Source of the DNA: Agelas oroides
Lineage: Eukaryota; Porifera; Demospongiae; Agelasida; Agelasidae
NCBI GenBank assembly: GCA_949130485.1
Contig: OX422185.1
Coordinates: 4,882,928-4,946,927, forward strand
Reading direction: 5' to 3'
DNA length: 64,000 nucleotides
Below are positions 1 through 11,150 of the stretch, piece by piece. Position 1 is the first letter of the stretch. Every line of letters begins with the position of its first letter. Below the pieces are notes generated by a model, which was not told the origin of the DNA, searched no databases, and worked only from the letters and a program-made list of their open reading frames with translations. The position numbers and the translations under genes are program-made.

Positions 1-690
1 CGTGGAATTTTCTTGAGCTCCTTACTCCAGAACAAAGATTGTTGGACTAGCTTTGTGAGATATGGTACACTAGTGCACTTTCTTACCGTGGTTTGCAAGT
101 CTCTGACTCCAGCTTTGCAGGCATTTATATTCGCTACGCAATCAACAATATGCAAATTAATTCAGCAGACGGCTTTAGACTCTTCACACTGAGTTAGTGT
201 TTACAAACATCAGGCAGGTTGCTCTGAAAGTTTGGTACTAGCAAATAAAAGCTACAGGTAATTACACAGTAGCTATTTGTGTTACTGTTTGTATGATAGA
301 CAAGAAGTTGCACAAAAGAATATGCCTCCAAGGCAGGTTGAGAGAAAACTAGAGGCAGATGAACAGCCTAGCATCAAAAAGGAGCTCATCATTACGATTT
401 CTGTGTCCATCCGAGTGCCTTGGAACCAGACTAGGTATAGGAATTGACAAACGATGCAACATTGCACCAGGTTCTTTGCTCCAAGTGACTAAAAGATGGG
501 TCGAACGCAGTTAGTTAGCACTGGGGTGATGGGAAATGGGGACTGCTATCTCATGCGCAAAAGGCAATCAGGTGGCTAGCTTTATCCATCATGCTCGAGA
601 TGGTCTATGCTTTTGTGCAAGTTAGGACATTATCACCGTTTAGATGAGTCCAAATATGCAACATAGTATGTGCACACATAAGTCTCCGTT
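1..690. other. Unassigned sequence left of the block array
   Basis: No coding region, TIR pair or tandem repeat recognised on either strand; the only open frame of note (minus, about 61 codons) shows no known motif. Confidence 0.4.
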
Positions 691-699
691 ACTGGTGTT

Positions 700-880
700 G
701 ACACAGTCGAACCAGGTCTTCCAAAAATTCAAATTAAACACACGTGGGTTTTTGGGAATACTATATACCTTCTTGTAAAAGCACCAGCTGTTCTTATATA
801 CCCAGGCTTGTTCCTAACACTTGTGGGTTTTGTTCCGGTAGTGTTACAATATTCATTGACAGTTTATGAGATATTCATTG
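700..880 (+). repeat. Array block, copy 1
   Basis: Palindrome form GACACAGTCGAACCAGGTCT is degraded. TCTTCCAAAAATTCA, TTCTTATATACCCAGGCTTG, CTAACACTTGTGGGTTTTG and two ATATTCATTG are intact. Homology with copy 2 continues to about 957, where a CCCTCGGCG transposon interrupts it. Confidence 0.9.
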
Positions 881-957
881 CTCTTGTGTCAGTGTTCCAA
901 ATGACATGTCTTGTCACAAGGGGTAGAATTGCCTATCAGATAGTCGAAGGGATATTT

Positions 958-1941
958 AACCCTCGGCGCGCATGCGCAGCGAGGGTTACAGTACTTGGTC
1001 TGTGTGTCTGTCTGTGTGTCTGTGTGTCTGTTACTCAACATCTTACTTTATACGTGATTATTCGTGCCACAAACGATACTAACCTTCTCAGCGGCGGATG
1101 AAGGTCGAAAATTTTAAGAGATTTTCTCTGAAAATGCTTCATTGCGAAGCTAGAGCGTTCCCTGTTGGTACGGCTGCATGATAAGTCGGCCATTTTTTAC
1201 TCCGCGGAAACGCGCATGCGTATGAATCTGGACCATGTGGCTAGCGGCAATCTTGTTCTTGGGAGAGACGTTCTTTGTGAGTTCGATTATTGACCATTGG
1301 CAGTAAGTATGCCTCCAACGAAGGTATGGCACCCGCAGTGTAAAGCTGTTGTAATCAGATAGTGTGAAATCAGCTACAAAAGCTAAAGATAAGTTGCACA
1401 AAGCCTGTGAAAGAGCATCAGAAACTCGTGAGCGAACTTTGTATAGGCAGGAACAAAACAGAATGCGCATGGCAAGCATGAGAGACTCTGAAACCTTTGA
1501 GCAAACTGTGCAGAGGAAAGAGTGAGATAGAATGCACAAAGTAAGCATGAGAGAGTTATTATTGCTAAGTCATAACTTAGTCACTGTGTTGTGTCGTGTG
1601 TATAAATAGTAACAATGATGTATTGCTGCTCTAAATATAGTATAGATGTAATGACCACAATGCAATGTCATATTGCATAGCTGTGTTAATGTAGGTTGCA
1701 TGATGTCAAATAACCGTAATGTACTGCACTGTATTAATATTAGGCCCAAGTGCCTAGCTGTCAGAACAGATTCGAGGACAGACAGTTACGAATTAATTAA
1801 CATCAAAAAGCGTGCCATATCAACTCGAGAGCAAATGTCATGATACTATTGTTCACGGGACAGTGATCAATTCTAGTTAACACACAAGTACAATCTTATG
1901 CACTGCTGCGCCGAGGGTTTGGCACTTCAGTGCCTTTCATT
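958..1941 (+). mobile_element. CCCTCGGCG-end element, copy 1
   Basis: Starts AACCCTCGGCGCGCATGCG, ends GCGCCGAGGGTTTGGCACTTCAGTGCCTTTCATT. Inserted into the array sequence after GGGATATTT, a site seen uninterrupted at about 3763. It is followed directly by copy 2, head to tail. Confidence 0.75.
1309..1530 (+). pseudogene. Degraded zinc-ribbon ORF of the CCCTCGGCG element
   Basis: Begins ATGCCTCCAACGAAGGTATG like the intact ORF at 2279, but a deletion removes much of the CxxC part and the frame is broken within about 20 codons. The later lysine-rich portion is still recognisable at nucleotide level. Confidence 0.65.
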
Positions 1942-2278
1942 AACCCTCGGCGCACATGCGCAGCGAGGGTTACGGTACTTGCTCTGTGTGTCTGTGTGTC
2001 TGTTACTCAACATCTCACTTTTACGTGATTATTCGTGCCACAAATGATACTAACCTTCTCAGCGGCAGATGAAGGTTGCAAATTTTAAGCGATTTTCTCT
2101 GAAAATGCTTCGTTGCGAAGCTAGAGCGTTTCCTGTTGGTACGGCCTACATGATAAGTCGGCCATTTTTTACTCTGTGGAAAACGCGCATGTGTATGAAT
2201 CTGGACCACGTGGCTAGCGGCCATTTTGTTCTCACTTGGGAGAGACGTTCTTTGCGAGTTCCATTATTGGCCATTGGT

Positions 2279-2557
2279 ATGCCTCCAACAAAGGTATGCC
2301 CGCACTGTAAACCTGCTGTACCTGTAAGACGGAAGACATGTGAACGCTGTAATTTGCGAGAGAAAGCTATGAAACGTATGAGAGCAGTAGAATCAGATAG
2401 TGTGAAATTAGCTAGGAAAGCTAAAGATAAGTTGCACAAGGCCTGTGAAAGAGCGTCAGAAACTCGTGAGCGAACTTTGCATAGGCAGGAACAAAACAAT
2501 GCGCATGGCAAGCATGAAAGAGTCTGCACTGTGTTAATATTAGGCCCAAGTGCCTAG
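2279..2557 (+). CDS. Zinc-ribbon-like transposon ORF (CPHC...CERC)
   Basis: 92-residue ORF starting MPPTKVCPHCKPAVPVRR. Residues 7-24 contain two CxxC pairs (CPHC, CERC) that could bind one zinc ion. Residues 27-82 are a highly charged Lys/Arg/Glu-rich stretch predicted to be helical. The frame is open further upstream, but this ATG is the start shared with the decayed copy at 1309. It lies inside a repeated element with a second copy adjacent and a third set of ends at 33684/37825, so I read it as element-encoded. Function is unknown; DNA or RNA binding is a guess. It could also be the first exon of a longer product, with the last residues (CTVLILGPSA) being intron read-through. Confidence 0.55.
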   Translation: MPPTKVCPHCKPAVPVRRKTCERCNLREKAMKRMRAVESDSVKLARKAKDKLHKACERASETRERTLHRQEQNNAHGKHERVCTVLILGPSA

Positions 2558-2630
2558 CTGTCAGAACAGATTCGAGGACAGACAGTTAGGAATGAATTGA
2601 TATCATGCCATATCAACTCGAGAGCAAACA

Positions 2631-3370
2631 GGGTACGTACAAAACCTGGACTCTGGACTCTGGACTGGACTATGGACTGGACTATGGACTGGATTATGGA
2701 CTCGATTTTGGACTGAACAGCATTATGTACGAACTAACCTCGTGTTTCGGAACTTTCCAGGCCTTTCCACCGTCCATTTTTTGATTGCTTCCAGTCGTGT
2801 GTCAAAGGTTCAATAGATTCATATACATTTTTTCAGCGTATATGGCAGCGTTAAGGCCTAGACAATGCATTGGGAGATAGGTAATTGAGCTAGAGGCCAA
2901 GTAGTCTCGCAAGCCATACCCTTGCGAAGAGTGGGCTTGCAAGACTAGAGGATGAGGTGGTGTATAGTGAGCATATCTGCTCAGGCAAGATGCTCTTACT
3001 ACTGAGCCACTGGACCCGTGGCAGAGGAGCAGAAGCAAGCCTTGTAACAGGCAGGCAAGAAATTTCAGCCAGCTGTCTAAAGCTTACATTAGGTATTATA
3101 AGCTTGCAACTCCATGCCAACAAGCTGGGCTAGAAGGCTGTAAGAACAGAGTGATGGCTTAAACCAACCAGCCAGTCTTGCTAATAGCTGCAAACATATC
3201 CGTTTTTACTGTTAGAACAATCTTCTACTCATTGGGCAATCCAGCATTCAAAGTCTTCTTTAAACAGCAGCTCTAGAACACTATTTAGTGTCCAACTGAG
3301 TCAAAAATCAAGTCCATAATCCAGTCCATAGTCCAGTCCAGAGTCCAGAGTCCAGGTTTTGTACCTACCC
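2631..3370. mobile_element. Non-autonomous TIR element with perfect 9-bp target duplication
   Basis: Ends GGGTACGTACAAAACCTGG and its inverted partner, with the sub-terminal GGACTGGACTATGGACTGG repeats also inverted. Flanked by GAGCAAACA at 2622-2630 and 3371-3379. The uninterrupted site is recognisable in the sister element near 1830. No transposase ORF. Confidence 0.9.
2908..2953. mobile_element. Tiny TAGTCTCGCAAGCC hairpin element
   Basis: TAGTCTCGCAAGCCATACCC followed within about 10 bases by the inverted GGGCTTGCAAGACTA; a miniature relative of 24542-25129. Degraded tRNA-like sequence is nearby (2980-3020). Confidence 0.55.
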
Positions 3371-3495
3371 GAGCAAACATCATGATACTATTGTTCACGA
3401 GACAGTGATCGATTCTAGTTAACACACAAGTACAATCACATACACTACTGCAGCGAGGGTTTGGCACTTTTCAGTGCCTTTCATTATACTGGTGT

Positions 3496-3670
3496 AGACC
3501 CAGTTGAACTAGGTCTTCCAAAAATTCAAAATGAACGCTAGGTTCTAGTGAAATCTGCCTTCCTGTAAAGGCACCAGCTGTTCTTATATACCTAGGCTTG
3601 TTCCTAACACTTGTGGGTTTTGTTCCGGTAGTGTTACAATATTCATTGACAGTTTATGAGATATTCATTG
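3496..3670 (+). repeat. Array block, copy 2
   Basis: AGACCCAGTTGAACTAGGTCT palindrome. The variable core is also nearly identical to copy 1, and homology runs on to about 3790, so copies 1 and 2 are a recent duplication. Confidence 0.9.
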
Positions 3671-3699
3671 CTGCTATGTTAACTTGTGTCAGTGTTCCA

Positions 3700-4340
3700 A
3701 ATGACATATCTTGTCACAAGGGGTAGAATTGCTATCAATTCCTATCAGATAGCTGAAGGGATATTTATATTAGTAAGCAACTTTGATTTCTTTTATTGCT
3801 TGTTTTCATGTATCCCAAGTAACTTTGTAGCCAAATCATGCTGCGTAACAGCCCAAATTGTTGATTTAAAAATGCAATCATGACACAGCACAGCCCTACC
3901 CCATTGACAACAAAATGTCATCTAGAACACCGCCTGAGAACAAGACTATAGCTACAAACTGACTTGTGTAAGAGGGAAGGGTTCAAAATCCAAACAAATG
4001 GACGGTTTGTAGCCTCACGTAATCATAAAAAGTGCATGAATTGTTACAAGGGGTAGAATTGCTCTCCAATTTGAGAATTCCTATTAGATAGCTGAAGGTA
4101 TATTTATATTGGTAAGCAACTTCGATTTCTTTTATTGCTTGTTTTCAGGTATCCCAAGTAACTTTGTAGCCAAATCATGCTGCGTAACAGCCCAAATTGT
4201 CACACTTCAAATTACCGATTTAAAACACAATCATGACACCATTACACAGCACAGCCCTACCCCAGTGATAACAACATGTCATCACAAAAAGTGCATGAAT
4301 GCATGGATAGTGGCCTAAGGGCATAAGACTAGCTACAAAC
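3700..4340 (+). repeat. Tandem partial duplication downstream of copy 2
   Basis: The segment 3715-3900 (ACAAGGGGTAGAATTGCT, GATAGCTGAAGG, TTTCTTTTATTGCTTG, AATCATGCTGCGTAACAG) is repeated at 4045-4265, and its first part also matches 900-957. This is direct evidence of head-to-tail duplication. Confidence 0.85.
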
Positions 4341-4617
4341 TAGCCTCAAGTCATCACAAAAAGTGCATTAATGTATGGATAGTCATGAGAGTGGCCTGAG
4401 GGCATAAAGGTAGTGAGCAGGGCAAGTTGAACATTTCTTACATCACTAGTTTACATTATTTCATTGTGGGGATGCCTTGAACTATTTTGCCATAACTCAA
4501 CAACAAAGTGGTTTAGTCTAGTCCTACTATCAATCATCCTGGCTCGGCCTGAAACTCAGGTGGTTAAGTTTCTAACTTATTTTTGTATGCATGGCAACTT
4601 GATTTAATCAATTACAG

Positions 4618-5105
4618 TAGTCTCACGAAAGAGCGCCCATGGGCAGAGCACCTTAAAAGTCTGCCAAAGAGGGGGGTGGGCGCTCTTTCAAGTATTTCCA
4701 TATTAACCATGAAAGAGCGCCCATTATCATATTTACAGTGACTCAATGCCCTTGAAGCAAATAATTGGACAAACAATAGCGCACAACAGAAATACCAGTG
4801 GCTTCGAAGTCAAGTCCTGACAGCACACAACACTCTTAACGGTACCATGTCACCGTGAGCATGGTGTAGGTAGCGGTGCACACTGCATTAGCTACGTCTG
4901 TCTACGCAAAGCTGCCTTGTAGTAACCTTTGGTAAAGTACAACCCGACATTTTTATTCCTCAAATATGCATGGCGCTTGAGGCTGTGCTTCTAAAACTCC
5001 ACAAGTGCACTCCATTAGCCAGGGTGGGCACTCATTCGAGTAACCTTTGTCCTATACAGGAAATCGGGTGAAAAGTAGGAGATGGGCGCTCTTTCACGAG
5101 ACTAC
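4618..5105. mobile_element. TIR element, TAGTCTC.CGAAAGAGCGCCCAT ends
   Basis: Left end TAGTCTCACGAAAGAGCGCCCAT and right end ATGGGCGCTCTTTCACGAGACTA are near-perfect inverted repeats; further GGGCGCTCTTTC copies lie inside at about 4680 and 4710. Non-coding. Confidence 0.85.
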
Positions 5106-5276
5106 ACTACTCTCCAAGTATGTACTGGGTACAAGACCAATGGTCTACTTCAAGTAAGGACTATGTAAGCCAGGCTGCAAGCTCACAGACAACAGAGATG
5201 AAATTTAGCTAACCAAAATCCTACCCTGCACATTTTCCTCTAAGGCAAATGAAGGAGGATGTGGGTGTAGAAACTG

Positions 5277-5420
5277 TAGACCCAGATAAACTAGGTCTTC
5301 CAAAAATTCATTATCTTTCCTGGGAAGCTGTTGCCAATGGTAGCTTACAATTATCAGCTTCAACAGCAGTGTCTTCATATACCCCGGACGTTTCCTAACA
5401 CTTTTGGGTTTTGTGATGTC
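5277..5420 (+). repeat. Array block, copy 3
   Basis: TAGACCCAGATAAACTAGGTCT, TTCCAAAAATTCA, CTTCATATACCCC and CTAACACTTTTGGGTTTTG. The core differs from other copies and the 3' ATATTCATTG repeats are lost. Confidence 0.85.
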
Positions 5421-5964
5421 ATGTACATTAATTTATCTACTTTACCCAGGGCCAACATGTCTGTGGGGTGTAAGGGTAGGCAAATGGCCATATTCAGTCA
5501 CAGAGTATACAGATCCCCAAACTAGTTGGTCTTCATTTACTATGGAGTAACTGGTACCCTAGGGATCACCTACTCCAAAGTAACCAGCTCCCCAAACTAA
5601 CTCATGCAACTAGAGTTAAAAATTTGGAAGGGGATGTTCTCAAAGGCTCACTTACACACAGAATTATATCGATACGTGGATAAATGACTGCTGTATACTT
5701 TAAACACTGCTACAGTTACGATGTATACTAGCAGTAGCAATGAGAAGTACATTACCTCGACTCGTTAATTGTTTCTGGAAACAAGGGTAGGGTATACGGT
5801 CGGGCAGGGATTTGTTTCCAGAAATGCCAGTAGAAACATGCGTGGGCATGTACAGGGCGAGGTACAGTTACTACCCGGGATTAGTTACTGGAACTACGTT
5901 ACCAGTCATGGTTGTGGGACATTAGAAGCATAAATAAGGTAGCACTGCATTATTTGCATGCAAA

Positions 5965-6190
5965 TGTGGCAGTCCTGGGTATAGATCAAGCATTATTCAG
6001 TTGGGTAATTCGAACATGTTATTGTGTTCGAAGTGCTGTAGTGCAGAACTTCTGGGCAGGGTTCATACACACTGCGTAGATGTGTTTACATCTGTACGGC
6101 ACATATGAGTCCCACCCTTAAACAAAAGGTCTGCACTACTGCGCACACGGTAACACAATCGAAATATGCAATGGAATAATGTTTGATTTT
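5965..6190. repeat. Diverged foldback repeat (GGCAGTCC type)
   Basis: Shares TGGCAGTCC, CATATGAGTCCCACCCTTAA and an internal inverted structure with the foldback element at 15759-16016. Confidence 0.5.
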
Positions 6191-6410
6191 GTATTTGAGT
6201 ACATTTCTAAGTGTCTTCACTTTTGGGATCTCAGTTGGGAGAAAAGCCAGACAGTTTTACACACATGATAATTTACTTCAGAGGAGGCTCATTTACTTGG
6301 CTTTAGGCTATCTTTAGGCATCACCTACTCCAGGAATCATTAACCGTGACAGAACCATAAAGTTATACGGACAGTTCTGTTACAGAGAAGGTGGGACATG
6401 GCAGCGACAA

Positions 6411-6714
6411 TTAAACGACATTCCAAGGCAAATAAGTGTGGATGCAAGCTAAACAAATGGCTCTGTGGAAAAAGTTGCGATGGGCGCAAGTGTGTGCATG
6501 TTTTTCGACAAAGTCGAAAAGGTTTGGCAGCTAAACTGGCCTTCTGTGAGTCACCTTGCGTCAAACTGGCAACTTGCAAGCTTAGCCTGTGAGGTGAGTC
6601 ATAATAACTAATTTCAACTAGCCAGATGTCTTCAGCTGAGTTGAAAACCTCATGCAGCCATCATGACTTAGTGATCCTTGTAGCTTACATCCACGATTCT
6701 TGCCCTTGGAATTT
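6411..6714 (+). mobile_element. TIR repeat containing GGATGCAAGCTA
   Basis: Left CCAAGGCAAATAAGTGTGG and right inverted CCAAGGGCAAGAATCGTGG form TIRs of about 35 bp that continue into GGATGCAAGCTA. Inverted copies occur at 23235-23400 and 27420-27690. Confidence 0.65.
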
Positions 6715-6799
6715 CATCAGAGTGTACTAGTTGTTGCTACATTGTGTGGAGATCACTTTCGCGGGTTCTCCAGAGTAGTCCTCACTGTCATCAACCAGA

Positions 6800-7030
6800 T
6801 CACTCAAACTCTTCATCACTGAAATGCATGACCGTGGTTTGCCTAATTGGGCCTTGTCAGGTGTATCACTCAAACTCTTCATTGCTCAAATGCATGACGG
6901 CCTAATCGGGCCTTGTCAGGTGCATCACTCAAACTCTTCATTGCTCAAATGCATGACGGCCTAATCGGACCTCGTCAGGTGCATCACTCAAACTCTTCAT
7001 TGCTCAAATGCATGACGGCCTAATCGTATG
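6800..7030. repeat. 59-bp minisatellite
   Basis: About 3.5 copies of CACTCAAACTCTTCATTG...CATGACGGCCTAATCGGGCC...GTCAGGTG, with unit starts at 6861, 6920 and 6979. Confidence 0.9.
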
Positions 7031-7035
7031 TCTTC

Positions 7036-7400
7036 GAATAGATGCTGCCCTTGAATACTAGGCGCACAATCAGAAGCTCTGAGCGAAACAAACGCTACCC
7101 TCAAATAGTAGCCGCAGCTAGTATATGCAACACACACACACGTATATGTGAATGATGACAGTGAACGGGCTAGCACTAGGGCTGTTCCTGTTATACCACT
7201 TGTTTCCACCGCTGACAGCAGGACTGGGAGGCTGTGCGTACTACTGACCACGTCTAACAGTTGTTACTGTATCGCTCGTATGTACCGTATCCAGCTGCCG
7301 TTAATGTCAGCAGGCTTTCCGAATAAATAAACACCGCCCTCAAATAGTAGCCGCACAAAAACAGGCAGCGAAAAAAATAGTAGCCAGGGCATCTGTCAAA
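7036..7400. repeat. CCCTCAAATAGTAGCCGC repeat cluster
   Basis: Termini of a widespread short element at 7036-7120 and 7331-7360, with an inverted partner at about 7963-7985 (ACTATTTGAGGGCGGTG). Array block copy 4 lies between the inverted ends. Confidence 0.6.
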
Positions 7401-7494
7401 TAAATACTGTATATGCTAGTACAACATGGCATGACATGCATACCCACCACAGACACTACATGCACAAGAAACAGTGATGGGAAAGATGTGTTTG

Positions 7495-7682
7495 TAGACC
7501 CTGTTAAACAAGATCTTCCAAAAATTTTTCTCTACGGAGACGATCATCCACAGCGGCTGGATCCAAACCAACAGCACCAAGCAGCCCTTATATACCCAGG
7601 CTTGTTCGTAACACTTATGGGTTTTGTATGAAATATTCATTGCAGTTTATAAGATATTCATTGCAGTGTGAATGTAGTTATG
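7495..7682 (+). repeat. Array block, copy 4
   Basis: TAGACCCTGTTAAACAAGATCT palindrome variant, TTCCAAAAATTT, CTTATATACCCAGGCTTG, two ATTCATTGCAG units and GTGAATGTAGTTATG. Confidence 0.88.
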
Positions 7683-8114
7683 AGTATGCCATTGACAGTT
7701 AACACAACATTCCTCAGGACTGGAAGATATATTGTTCAATGTATACATACGGAAGTGGGCTACGTTTAAACTTAAAAATGAACGTAGACTCATTAGGAAT
7801 GAGATTTCACACAGGAAGGGTAAACATCTTACAGAAAAAGCTGAAGTCCCCAGCTTGTGAGCTATGACTTTATACCAAATACCCGTATTTCTTTGATCAG
7901 AGACCACGGCTACTATTTTTTTTGCTCTTCATTTTGTGCAGCAACTAATTTAAGGTGGATACTATTTGAGGGCGGTGTCTATTTCTTTAGAACGCCTGTG
8001 GATACCAATGACAGTTATGTCCAGGTAATAGAGCTAGACCTACTAAGGATAGGAGCCATTTGCGCTGCTGGGCAGACACTCAATGCCTCTGGAGTTAATC
8101 ACAATGTGACGACT

Positions 8115-8230
8115 GATAAATGATGCCCTCAAATACTAGCTGCAGCTAGTATAAAAGGCCCATGAGCGTGTGTACAAATAATTGCTGTTGACGGTCACCG
8201 AGCTAGTGCTAGGGCTGTTTGTGAGTCTAA
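8115..8230. repeat. CCCTCAAATACTAGCTGC repeat
   Basis: Matches 7095-7200 in the same orientation, including the downstream GGCTAGC/GAGCTAG...CTAGGGCTGTT segment. Confidence 0.65.
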
Positions 8231-8396
8231 CATCAATGCGCCCAATGCAGCAATAATTTCACCCCAAACCCTTCCTTTATGGGGCTGTGAGTAGCGTTGC
8301 AATTCGACATGCACAAGCTTCAACCCACACTTTTGACAACAAATTGTGACAGTTCCCAGAATGTCTAAGGTCTCCTGTTGTGTGACTAGGTCTGTC

Positions 8397-8815
8397 GTGG
8401 TCAGGGACAGTAGACCATGAGAAATGAGGCCTTGGGTGTGAGACCGTGAGATCAGGGAAAGTAGACCATGAGAATCGAGGCCTTTGTTGTGAGACCGTGA
8501 GATCAGGGAAAGTAGACCATGAGAATCGAAGCCTTGGTTGTGAGACCGTGAGATCAGGGAAAGTAGACCATGAGAATCGAGGCCTTGGTTGTGAGACAGT
8601 GAGATCAGGGAAAGTAGACCATGAGAATCGAGGCCTTGGTTGTGAGACCGTGAGATCAGGGAAAGTAGACCATGAGAATCGAGGCCTTGGTTGTGAGACC
8701 GTGAGATCAGGGAAAGTAGACCATGAGAATCGAGGCCTTGGTTGTGAGACCGTGAGATTAGGGAAAGTAGACCATGAGAAATGAGGCCTTGGTTGTGAGA
8801 CCGTGAGATCAGTGC
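8397..8815. repeat. 51-bp minisatellite, open in several frames
   Basis: About eight copies of a 51-bp unit (GTGAGATCAGGGAAAGTAGACC...GAATCGAGGCCTTGGTTGTGAGACC). Because 51 is 17 codons and the unit lacks stops in several frames, long 17-residue-repeat ORFs appear on both strands (for example 8195-8833 minus, 8446-8784 plus). No start context or splice sites make any frame credible, so I annotate it as a minisatellite. Confidence 0.92.
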
Positions 8816-8987
8816 TGAAATTGTGAGTCTCACAGTAGCACAATGAAAATTGAGAGGTCTGCATTTTTACATTTGTGGCACACACCACATTAGAAACATT
8901 TCTAAGTTTTCTCTTCACTACCTGTCAGCAAGAAGCAAAAGTGAGGAAAGCTGTGGGGAACATGCATGGTTAGGAATGTGTTTTATT

Positions 8988-9185
8988 AGACCTAGACAAA
9001 CTAGGTCTTCCAAAAATTCCCCTCTCTCAGGAAGTCAGGAGAGCCTCAACTAGCAGATCATTAACCAACAGCAGCTCCCCTTATATACTCCAGCTTGTTC
9101 CTAACACTTGTGGGTTCTGTGATGTCATGGTGGAGTATTCATTGTTACTTGTGAGATATTCATTGAGGCTGTGAATCCACTTATG
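8988..9185 (+). repeat. Array block, copy 5
   Basis: AGACCTAGACAAACTAGGTCT, TTCCAAAAATTC, CTTATATACTCCAGCTTG, CTAACACTTGTGGGTT, ATTCATTG repeats and GTGAATCCACTTATG. Homology with copy 9 continues about 40 bp further. Confidence 0.88.
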
Positions 9186-9189
9186 CAAC

Positions 9190-10095
9190 TTGCTCCCCAT
9201 ACCACTGGCCCTAGACAATTCTTTTAGCCATTCTTGTAGGTCTTTTCTAGGATAGTGTTGGACTACCTTCACCTGTTTTAAGCCTGGGTACGTATGAGGC
9301 TTGAGTTGCACGTGTGTGACACCTTCGAGGCATGTGCACCCAACTTCTGAATTGCCACTTCAAGCTCCTAATTTCTGCTTGTTTTGGCTACTCAAGGTTG
9401 ATGTCAAAATTGTCTGGCATTGATGACGACATTCTCTGCGATAAAACAATGCATCAAGCGTCGTTACTTTTACACTGGCAGATGCTCTGCAACTACAATG
9501 TTGCTTTGGTGGAAGCATACACGTTTGTGTGATTCATTGTGTTATGAATAATTACATTTATGCCTGTACCTAATCTGCCACCATATGTTACTGAAAATTG
9601 GTAAGCATAAACAGGAAGCAGCTTGTCAGAAATTACTGGTAGAAAGAAAACTGAGCAGAATAGTTGGTTAGGTTGCCTAGAGATATTGCCTAATCACTTG
9701 TAACCAACCACTCTAATTTGCAAAATGGCAAAAATGAGCAGAAAGTGGTGATACTAGTTCTAACATAGCATCTACTCTTAGCTGATTGTAAGGCTCTCGG
9801 AATTTGAAAGAAAATGAAAGGAGCCACCCTCCACCACCATGAGGAAACCGTACAGTCTTGTACAAGTCACCAGCCAGTGTAACCATGCAAGACTAGAAAA
9901 TGTACACGCCACAGTCACAGACGTACTTTGTCTGAGGCAAAGTGTGAGCAACAATGAGAAAATAGGTAAAAAAAATTAGCAGCAAATAATAGACACTGAC
10001 TTAGTGATGGGCGATACTGAGATGCAGCTAGCACAGTGAGATGCAGCTAGCACAGTGAGATGCAGCGAACCAGCTTCTGATTTTCTTTCATGAAA
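9190..10095. other. Unassigned spacer between block copies 5 and 6
   Basis: No family recognised. The ORF 9332-9532 (66 codons) has no known motif. A 19-bp unit CAGTGAGATGCAGCTAGCA is repeated about 2.5 times at 10018-10070. Confidence 0.35.
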
Positions 10096-10100
10096 TGCTA

Positions 10101-10240
10101 GGCCCTAAAGAAGGAGCCTTCCAAAAATTTCACTGAGTTCATGCACGATTCTCAGCCATCTGTTACACTTACACAGTCGTGCTGTAAGAGCTTTTCCTTA
10201 TAAGCAGTCAAGTGAACCTAACACTTGTGGGTTTCACAAG
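10101..10240 (+). repeat. Array block, copy 6 (diverged)
   Basis: CTTCCAAAAATTTCA, TTCCTTATAAGC and CTAACACTTGTGGGTTTC remain; the palindrome is largely lost. Confidence 0.65.
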
Positions 10241-10619
10241 TGTGACATCCGGTGCAACCAACTGCTATGAATATTGGTATGAGGACTATGAATATCAGTA
10301 TGAGGAAATGAATATTGCGAAATGTCAAAACTAACTCCTACAGGACAAATTGAAGTGCATCACGTGGCCAAACAATGTCTGCAACATCCTCCAAGAGGTG
10401 ATCCTTGTTCCCAGGTTCCTAGCACTTGTGGTGATACTTCAATATTACTTTCTAAATACCTGAATGGCCATGTTGGCCTCGTTCCCTGCTGTCCGTTGCT
10501 TCCAGTAAAGAGGCAGAGAACCCAGTTGTGAGTGATGTAAAGATAGAAAGAATGGTAGAAAGGATGGTAGTTATTTGTGTGTGGGTGCAGAAAATATTCA
10601 CATACGTGTGTGTATGCCG

Positions 10620-11150
10620 CATATACATGTACTAGCTGCGGCTACTATTTGAAGGCGGCATTTATTTCGCTCAGAGGTTCCAATAGTGCGCCTACTATTC
10701 GTACGTAGCTATCAGATAGCTACCAAGTAGCTTTACTGCCCACATACTACTTGTAGTGACAGTGGCACCCTTTCTGATACAACCTAGACACTGAGCTTGA
10801 GTGGGCTGCAGACTAGTCATAGACAGTGTGTAAACTTAAGTACTCATGCACAGCATAACTGCATGGATGGGTGCAGATTCAGCTCTCAACTCAAGCACGC
10901 TAACTGCAGTGTGAAAAAGATGTAGGGATGGGGCTTTGCCAATATGTTGACCTTTGCTTTCATGCATTATCCCTACCTTGTTTGCATACTTTTTGGCATG
11001 CCATCCCTACATCTTTTTTACATTTTTAATGATTTTTAAGTCTTGTACATGTACTAGCTGCGGCTACTACTTGAAGGCGGCATTTATTTCGCTCAGAGGT
11101 TCCAATACTATTCAAGGGCGGCTACTATATGAGGGCAGCATACATCAGTC
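10620..11150. repeat. Paired GTACTAGCTGCGGCTACTA repeats
   Basis: 10625-10705 and 11047-11120 share TACATGTACTAGCTGCGGC, TTGAAGGCGGCATTTATTTC and GCTCAGAGGTTCCAATA in the same orientation, bracketing the TIR element at 10914-11020. Confidence 0.7.
10914..11020. mobile_element. Miniature TIR element, AAAAAGATGTAGGGATGG ends
   Basis: AAAAAGATGTAGGGATGG at the left and CCATCCCTACATCTTTTTT at the right, 107 bp in total; the GATGTAGGGATGG motif is shared with the 42061-43139 family. Confidence 0.8.

Larger units (their letters stand above)
1942..3485 (+). mobile_element. CCCTCGGCG-end element, copy 2
   Basis: Starts AACCCTCGGCGCACATGCG and ends GCAGCGAGGGTTTGGCACTTTTCAGTGCCTTTCATT. It contains the 2279-2557 ORF and is interrupted by the TIR element 2631-3370. 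Without that insertion its length is about 0.8 kb. Confidence 0.75.

Noticed and set aside
6398..6592. Cysteine-rich small protein (CGCKLNKWLCGK...)
   Set aside because: The sequence is the interior of a TIR repeat whose other copies (23235, 27420, inverted) do not keep the frame.
8195..8918. Two 212-213 residue minus-strand ORFs and a 112-residue plus ORF
   Set aside because: They are translations of the 51-bp minisatellite; several frames are open at once and none has start or splice context.
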